DNA from: Pseudomonas sp. Ant30-3
GTDB lineage: Bacteria > Pseudomonadota > Gammaproteobacteria > Pseudomonadales > Pseudomonadaceae
Length of the DNA: 35,559 nucleotides
Assembly (NCBI RefSeq): GCF_000690905.1
Contig: NZ_JMCL01000111.1
Location: 1 to 35,559, forward strand
Reading direction: 5' to 3'
In this document: positions 31,066-35,559 of the stretch, in pieces
Layout: each line of letters starts with the position of its first letter
Numbering within the stretch: the stretch's first letter is position 1
Translations under genes and position numbers: made by a program
The notes under the pieces: model-generated
Databases searched by the model: none
The model's input: only the letters and a program-made list of their open reading frames with translations
Told to the model about the DNA's origin: nothing

Positions 31066-32055
31066 TCAGACAGCAACAATCCGGTTCTTTCCCTGACGCT
31101 TGGCTTCATACATCGCAGCATCCGCCCGAGCGAACAGCGCTTCTACGTTCTCGTCTTCAGCAGTGAGGCTGGTCAGACCCTGGCTGACGGTGATGCCGAA
31201 TGGCTCGCCGTCATGGCTGAAGCTCAACCGCTGAATTTCCTTTTGCAGGCGTTCGGCCACTTGCAGCGCCATATCGGGCGCGCAGCCTGGGAAAACCGCC
31301 GCAAACTCCTCACCCCCAATGCGCCCGAACACATCGCCACGGCGCAACGTTTCGCGACCCGTTTCCGCAATCCGCTGTAGCACGTTGTCGCCCTCTGGAT
31401 GGCCGTAGGTATCGTTGATCTTCTTGAAATCATCAATGTCCAGCAACAAAAAGGCGAGGGGCGTGCCGTGCTGGCGTGCGTGGTCGAATTCGCGATGCGC
31501 GCAGTCGAAAAAATGCCGGCGATTGCTGCTTTGGGTCAGCACATCGGTGGTTGCCAAGCGATGCAACTCGGATTCCATGTGCTTCTTTTCGGTAATGTCT
31601 TCGGCAATGCCGACAATGATCAACGGTTTGCCTGGTTCGGCCTGACGGTTGATAAAGCACTTGTCGCTGAGCCAGCGAATTTGTCCGTTGGCATCGATGA
31701 TTCGGTACTCGCGGTCCTCGACGGCACCTTTGTCCAGCACTTCGGCCAGACTGCGCTCGGCGTAGTCCAGATCATCAGGGTGAATACTGTCGCGCCACTG
31801 GTTGTAGTCCGACAGCAACTGACCTACGGAATGACCAAAAATACGCTCATAGGCGGGGCTGACGTAGATCATTTGACGGGTTTCCCAGTTGAACGCCCAA
31901 AGCACCGCGTTGACGCTTACCAGCAGGGAGCTGAAAAGCTGTTCGCGTTCACTCAGGCGAGCCACTTCACCCTGGGCGTGCATCAACGCCATCAAGGTTT
32001 GTGCGGCTTCAGGCCACTGGGGTAAAGATGAGTCTTGCGGGTTCTTGTTGACCAT
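31066..32055 (-). CDS. PAS-GGDEF diguanylate cyclase
   Basis: This 329-aa soluble protein has a PAS/PAC sensor at ~45-165 (FNWETRQMIYVSPAYERIFG; REYRIIDANGQIRWL; GIAEDITEKK) and an intact GGDEF domain at ~170-329 (DIDDFKKINDTYGHPEGDNVL and active-site FGRIGGEEFAAVFPG). The GGEEF signature is compatible with c-di-GMP synthesis. No RxxD inhibitory site is evident five residues before it (GDVFGRIGGEEF). ATG 32055 was preferred over a TTG at 32070. It converges on the REC-HDOD gene with a 12-nt gap. Confidence 0.92.
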   Translation of the reverse strand: MVNKNPQDSSLPQWPEAAQTLMALMHAQGEVARLSEREQLFSSLLVSVNAVLWAFNWETRQMIYVSPAYERIFGHSVGQLLSDYNQWRDSIHPDDLDYAERSLAEVLDKGAVEDREYRIIDANGQIRWLSDKCFINRQAEPGKPLIIVGIAEDITEKKHMESELHRLATTDVLTQSSNRRHFFDCAHREFDHARQHGTPLAFLLLDIDDFKKINDTYGHPEGDNVLQRIAETGRETLRRGDVFGRIGGEEFAAVFPGCAPDMALQVAERLQKEIQRLSFSHDGEPFGITVSQGLTSLTAEDENVEALFARADAAMYEAKRQGKNRIVAV

Positions 32056-32167
32056 CGACACAAATCTCAAAGGATGTGCCGCTCATTCGACAGCGGCTAC
32101 AGCAAAGCCCGCCGTGGTGGCGAAGTGTCTTTGAGATAGGCGATTTGTAACGAAGTTCCTGAACGGG

Positions 32168-32186
32168 GCGCCCCTGTGCGGGGCGC
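32168..32186. other. GC-rich hairpin downstream of desA
   Basis: GCGCCCC-TGTGC-GGGGCGC is a perfect 7-bp stem 15 nt beyond the desA stop. It lacks a T-run, so termination is only a possibility. Confidence 0.35.
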
Positions 32187-32200
32187 ACCGATCAACGGCG

Positions 32201-33385
32201 TCAGACTGCAGCCGGCCGCAGCGAGTAGGTTTTCAATTGGTCGGCGAAGTCGCGCAGGGATTGAATACCGCTGGCTTCAGCTTCCTGGATCCAGTCTTTG
32301 ATCGCGGCGAGCATGTCGTGACCGTTGGTGCTGGTCTTGAGCCAGATCTGTTGCAAGGCCAGGCGCTTTTCGTAAATGACCTTCAGCGCGTGACTGTGCT
32401 CCAGCATGGTCTGGATGCGCAGATGGTGCTTGTCATCCAGCAGGCTGGTTTCGCGCGAGAGCAGACGTTTGGCTCGGTGAAACTGGTGGCGGACCGAGTG
32501 ATCGACCTTCTCCAGTTCCTGTTTGACCAGCGGCGCGATAACCAGCTTGCGGTACTGAGCCATGATCTGGAAACGGTTGTTGAGGATGGCCATGGCGGTG
32601 TCCATGTCCAGGCTGCCCTTGCCCTCAACACGGTGGGCAATCGGTGCAACCCGCTGAACCTTGGCGAGCCCCAAAAAGCTGAAGACCTGGATCCACGCCC
32701 AACCGAGGTCGAACTCCCATTTTTTCACCGACAGTTTTGCCGAATTCGGGTAGGTGTGATGGTTGTTATGCAGTTCTTCGCCGCCGATCAGGATGCCCCA
32801 CGGCACCAGATTGGTTGCTGCATCGCGGCATTCGAAATTTCGATAGCCAATGGCATGGCCCAGGCCATTGACCACGCCGGCGGCCCAGACCGGGATCCAC
32901 ATCATCTGAATGGCCCAGATGGTAATACCGATGGTGCCGAACAGCAGCAGATCGATAACGCCCATGATCGCAATGCCGAGTAACGGAAAGCGGCTGTAGA
33001 GGCTGCGCTCGATCCAGTCTTCCGGGCAGTTCTTGCCATAGATACGCAGGGTCTCCGGGTTCTCTGCCTCGGAGCGATACAGCTCGGCTCCTTTGCGCAG
33101 CACCGTGGACAAACCTTTGATCACCGGGCTGTGCGGGTCATCAACGGTTTCGCATTTGGCGTGATGCTTGCGGTGGATGGCGGTCCACTCGCGGGTATTC
33201 TGCGCCGTGGTCAACCACAGCCAGAAGCGGAAAAAATGTTTCAGGCCGGCATGCAGCTCAAGCGAGCGATGGGCTGAATAGCGATGCAGATAAACCGTGA
33301 CGCCGATAATCGTGACGTGGGTCATGAGCAAGGTGACTGCCACCAGTGACCAAGGCGACAAGCCGAGAAAACCTTCGTACCACAT
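32201..33385 (-). CDS. desA: Membrane fatty-acyl delta-9 desaturase, DesA
   Basis: This 394-aa enzyme has the three histidine boxes of membrane diiron desaturases: H34RYSAH39, H71RKHH75 and H206NNHH210. Its membrane helices are SLVAVTLLMTHVTIIGVTVYL, LLGIAIMGVIDLLLFGTIGITIW and neighbours. The C-terminal ~130 aa form a charged helical cytoplasmic tail. In P. aeruginosa DesA (PA0286) introduces double bonds into phospholipid acyl chains aerobically. There, as here, it lies beside a PAS-GGDEF-EAL gene (PA0285), which favours DesA over the acyl-CoA desaturase DesB. GAGGG precedes the ATG. Confidence 0.88.
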   Translation of the reverse strand: MWYEGFLGLSPWSLVAVTLLMTHVTIIGVTVYLHRYSAHRSLELHAGLKHFFRFWLWLTTAQNTREWTAIHRKHHAKCETVDDPHSPVIKGLSTVLRKGAELYRSEAENPETLRIYGKNCPEDWIERSLYSRFPLLGIAIMGVIDLLLFGTIGITIWAIQMMWIPVWAAGVVNGLGHAIGYRNFECRDAATNLVPWGILIGGEELHNNHHTYPNSAKLSVKKWEFDLGWAWIQVFSFLGLAKVQRVAPIAHRVEGKGSLDMDTAMAILNNRFQIMAQYRKLVIAPLVKQELEKVDHSVRHQFHRAKRLLSRETSLLDDKHHLRIQTMLEHSHALKVIYEKRLALQQIWLKTSTNGHDMLAAIKDWIQEAEASGIQSLRDFADQLKTYSLRPAAV

Positions 33386-33493
33386 AGGCTATTGGGCCCT
33401 CAAAAAGTGTAGAACAGCCGTTGCATTATCACTGAGCCAACAGATAAAACCAGTCACCCTTTCAGATAAGAGTGGCTGAATGTTTCTTTACTC

Positions 33494-33499
33494 TATAAT
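33494..33499 (+). promoter_or_regulatory. -10 box of the PAS-GGDEF-EAL gene
   Basis: A perfect TATAAT lies 20 nt before ATG 33520. No good -35 lies at 17 nt. The predicted leader is only ~15-25 nt. Confidence 0.45.
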
Positions 33500-33519
33500 T
33501 CCGTCTTTTTTGTAGGGAC

Positions 33520-35451
33520 ATGGACTGCCGTATGTCTGCCTCTAATCGCGATGCCTTGCGAGCCGCGTTGCTGTATTTGTTGATTTCGCTCATTTGGCTG
33601 CAATTGAGCGGCCATTTATTGAACAGTTTCTTCGATAGCTCCCTCGAGCTGTTGCGATGGCAACTGATCAACGGTTATGCCTGGGCGGTGCTCACTGCCG
33701 GGCTGATCTTTCTGACTCGAGCGCGTTTGTTTCGTTTCCTGGAAGTCGATGCGCGATTGCTGGACCGGGCTGATGACCGCGAGCGTTTGCGCCAGGCCGC
33801 CGCCGTATTCGATTGCACCCGTGAAGGGGTGCTGGTGACTGATAAAAACGGCGTGATTGTCCACGTCAACCGGGCGTTCATCCAGATCACCGGCTACCAG
33901 AGTCCGGAAGTCCTCGGCCAGAAACCCAGCGTGTTCAAATCAGGGCATCACCCTTTAGCGTTCTATCAGGCGATGTTCACGAAACTGGACAATGCCGGCG
34001 AATGGAGCGGGGAAATCTGGAATCGCCGTAAATGCGGCGAGATTTACCCGCAATGGCAGACCATTCGCGTGATTCATGACGACCAAGGGCACGTCAGTCA
34101 TTACGTTGCCGTTTTTTCCGACATCAGCGCGATCAAGGATTCCGAGTACGAGCTCAAGCACCTGGCCCATCACGACCCACTGACTGATCTGCCCAATCGT
34201 CTATTGTTCACCGACCGCGCCGAGCAGGCACTGGCCTCGGCGCAGGTCCACAAGCGCAGCTGCGCGCTGCTGCTGGTCGATCTCGACCACTTCAAAATGA
34301 TTAACGACAGCCTCGGCCACACCATTGGCGACCAGCTGCTCAAAGCGGTTGCCGAGCGCCTGTCCACGCTGTTCGACCCCGGCGTAACCCTCGCGCGCCT
34401 GAGTGGCGACGAGTTTGCCGTACTCGCCGAGAGTTGCCCGCAACTGGGGCATGCGCCAGCGTTGGCGCAACGCATTCTCGACGCCCTCAAGAAGTCGTTT
34501 GAAATTGAGGGGCATGCTCTGTTCATTAATGCCAGCATCGGCATCAGTCTGTTCCCCGGCGACGCGTTGAATGCCGAACAGCTGCTGCGCAACGCAGACT
34601 CGGCGCTGTTCAAGGCGAAAAGCACAGGGCGCAACGGCTTTGCGCTTTACACCGAGGAGCTGACCGCTCACGCGCAGCAACGGGTGGAGACTGCGTTCGA
34701 ATTGCGCCGTGCACTCGAGCAGGATGAATTGCGCGTGTATTTCCAGCCAGTTCATGACCTGAAGACTTGCCGTCTGATCGGCGTCGAGACGTTGGTACGC
34801 TGGGAGCACCCGCAGCGTGGATTGGTGTCTCCTGCAGAATTCATCCCCATCGCTGAGCGTACCGGATTGATTGCCGAGATTGATGCCTGGGTGATGCGTC
34901 AGGCTTGTCAGCAGATGTGTGAGTGGCAGCAGGCCGGCGTGGTGTTGTCGTTTGTCGCGGTGAATGTTTCGTCGCGCCTGTTCGCGCGGCGGGAGCTGTA
35001 TCAGCAGGTAGCGCAGGTGCTGCAGGAGACCGGGCTGGAGCCCGCGTTCCTGGAGCTGGAAGTTACCGAAAGCGCGGTGATGGATGACCCGGAAGTAGCG
35101 CTTGAGCAAATGCATCGATTGCGCGAACTGGGCGTGCGCTTGGCCATCGACGATTTCGGCACCGGTTATTCGTCGCTGCTGCGGCTCAAACGCTTGCCGG
35201 TGCAAAAGCTGAAGATCGATCAGGGTTTCGTCGCCGGTTTGCCGTGGGATGAGGATGATGCGGCGATTGTCCGGGTGATCATCGCGTTGGCGCAAAGCAT
35301 GGGCATGCAAGTGCATGCCGAGGGGATTGAGCAGGTCGAACAGGCGGGTTTCCTGCTCGAGCAGGGTTGTGATTTGGGGCAGGGGTACTGGTTTGGCCGG
35401 CCGGTGCCGGCTGAGCAGTTGGATTGGGATCGGCTACTGGTGATTGAGTAA
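33520..35451 (+). CDS. Membrane PAS-GGDEF-EAL c-di-GMP enzyme (PA0285/PipA-like)
   Basis: This 643-aa protein has two N-terminal membrane helices (ALLYLLISLIWLQLSGHLL and NGYAWAVLTAGLIFL), a PAS domain at ~88-205 (VFDCTREGVLVTDKNGVIVHVN), a GGDEF domain at ~215-380 with the altered signature LSGDEFAVL, and an EAL domain at ~390-640 with ETLVRWEHP, NVSSR, DDFGTGYSSL and KIDQGFV. The EAL residues look complete, so phosphodiesterase activity is likely, while SGDEF may be weak or regulatory. AGGG lies 2 nt from ATG 33520. ATG 33532 is an alternative. It is divergent from desA, matching the PA0285-PA0286 order. Confidence 0.92.
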   Translation: MDCRMSASNRDALRAALLYLLISLIWLQLSGHLLNSFFDSSLELLRWQLINGYAWAVLTAGLIFLTRARLFRFLEVDARLLDRADDRERLRQAAAVFDCTREGVLVTDKNGVIVHVNRAFIQITGYQSPEVLGQKPSVFKSGHHPLAFYQAMFTKLDNAGEWSGEIWNRRKCGEIYPQWQTIRVIHDDQGHVSHYVAVFSDISAIKDSEYELKHLAHHDPLTDLPNRLLFTDRAEQALASAQVHKRSCALLLVDLDHFKMINDSLGHTIGDQLLKAVAERLSTLFDPGVTLARLSGDEFAVLAESCPQLGHAPALAQRILDALKKSFEIEGHALFINASIGISLFPGDALNAEQLLRNADSALFKAKSTGRNGFALYTEELTAHAQQRVETAFELRRALEQDELRVYFQPVHDLKTCRLIGVETLVRWEHPQRGLVSPAEFIPIAERTGLIAEIDAWVMRQACQQMCEWQQAGVVLSFVAVNVSSRLFARRELYQQVAQVLQETGLEPAFLELEVTESAVMDDPEVALEQMHRLRELGVRLAIDDFGTGYSSLLRLKRLPVQKLKIDQGFVAGLPWDEDDAAIVRVIIALAQSMGMQVHAEGIEQVEQAGFLLEQGCDLGQGYWFGRPVPAEQLDWDRLLVIE

Positions 35452-35463
35452 ACAAGCGGTTTT

Positions 35464-35559
35464 TGTGGCGAGGGAGCTTGCTCCCGCTCGGCTGCGCAGC
35501 GGACGCAAGATTTTCAGGGCTGCTTTGCACCCCAGCGGGAGCAAGCTCCCTCGCCACAT
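35464..35559. repeat. REPIN at the right edge
   Basis: TGTGGCGAGGGAGCTTGCTC (35464 onward) faces its inverted partner AGCGGGAGCAAGCTCCCTCG (35534 onward), with a ~45-nt loop. It lies directly after the PAS-GGDEF-EAL stop, and the window ends within or just after it. Confidence 0.9.

Noticed and set aside
32168..32186. GC-rich palindrome as a desA intrinsic terminator
   Set aside because: There is no T-run on the minus strand after the stem, so it is kept only as a hairpin.

Overview
The window is chromosomal DNA of a fluorescent Pseudomonas, most likely of the P. fluorescens complex. This rests on the 23S/5S rRNA sequence, a lapG-lapD pair, an mgo/pvf signal operon, gabDT followed by desA, and many Pseudomonas-type REP/REPIN repeats (GGAGCAAGCTTGCTCC-like). 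Species identity was read by eye only.

Layout: 1-623 holds the 3' end of a 23S rRNA gene and two identical 5S genes, each with its own terminator. 692-6314 (minus strand) is a four-gene operon matching mgoBCAD/pvfABCD: a heme-oxygenase-like diiron protein, an AurF-like N-oxygenase, an A-T-R non-ribosomal peptide synthetase and a SRPBCC protein. This family makes small N-oxygenated amino-acid signals (leudiazen/valdiazen-type diazeniumdiolates and pyrazine N-oxides). A GntR/FCD regulator follows at 6935-7645. 7837-10490 is lapG-lapD, the c-di-GMP-controlled adhesin-release switch. 10524-12504 has a small conserved gene, a LysR gene remnant and a slipin/NfeD pair. 12883-13729 has a DUF2789 gene and a Phd/RelE toxin-antitoxin locus whose toxin carries an amber codon. 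13834-18893 is a five-gene MarR-FUSC-DUF1656-HlyD-NodT efflux operon with 4-nt overlaps at every junction. 18975-23945 holds mostly housekeeping or unknown genes: DUF945, a Rieske-containing AIF-like reductase, a PEBP protein and a small acidic protein.

23.99-26.37 kb is a small accessory island ending at a tRNA-Arg(CCG). It holds an apparent C4-type antisense RNA module (structured RNA, 31-aa leader ORF, DUF3077 gene), an orphan DUF7683 immunity-like gene, a frameshifted small acidic gene and a hicAB locus with a frameshifted toxin. 26796-29700 is gabD-gabT (GABA catabolism). 29839-35451 holds a REC-HDOD protein, a PAS-GGDEF cyclase, the desaturase desA and a PAS-GGDEF-EAL protein, and the window ends in a REPIN.

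Main points of interest: (1) the C4-like RNA, whose loop is complementary to the ribosome binding site of a leader ORF coupled to DUF3077; (2) two toxin-antitoxin loci whose toxins, but not antitoxins, are broken by single-base lesions; (3) the mgo/pvf signal operon with a 27-bp palindrome next to its likely promoter; (4) tandem 5S genes. No IS element, prophage or CRISPR array was seen.
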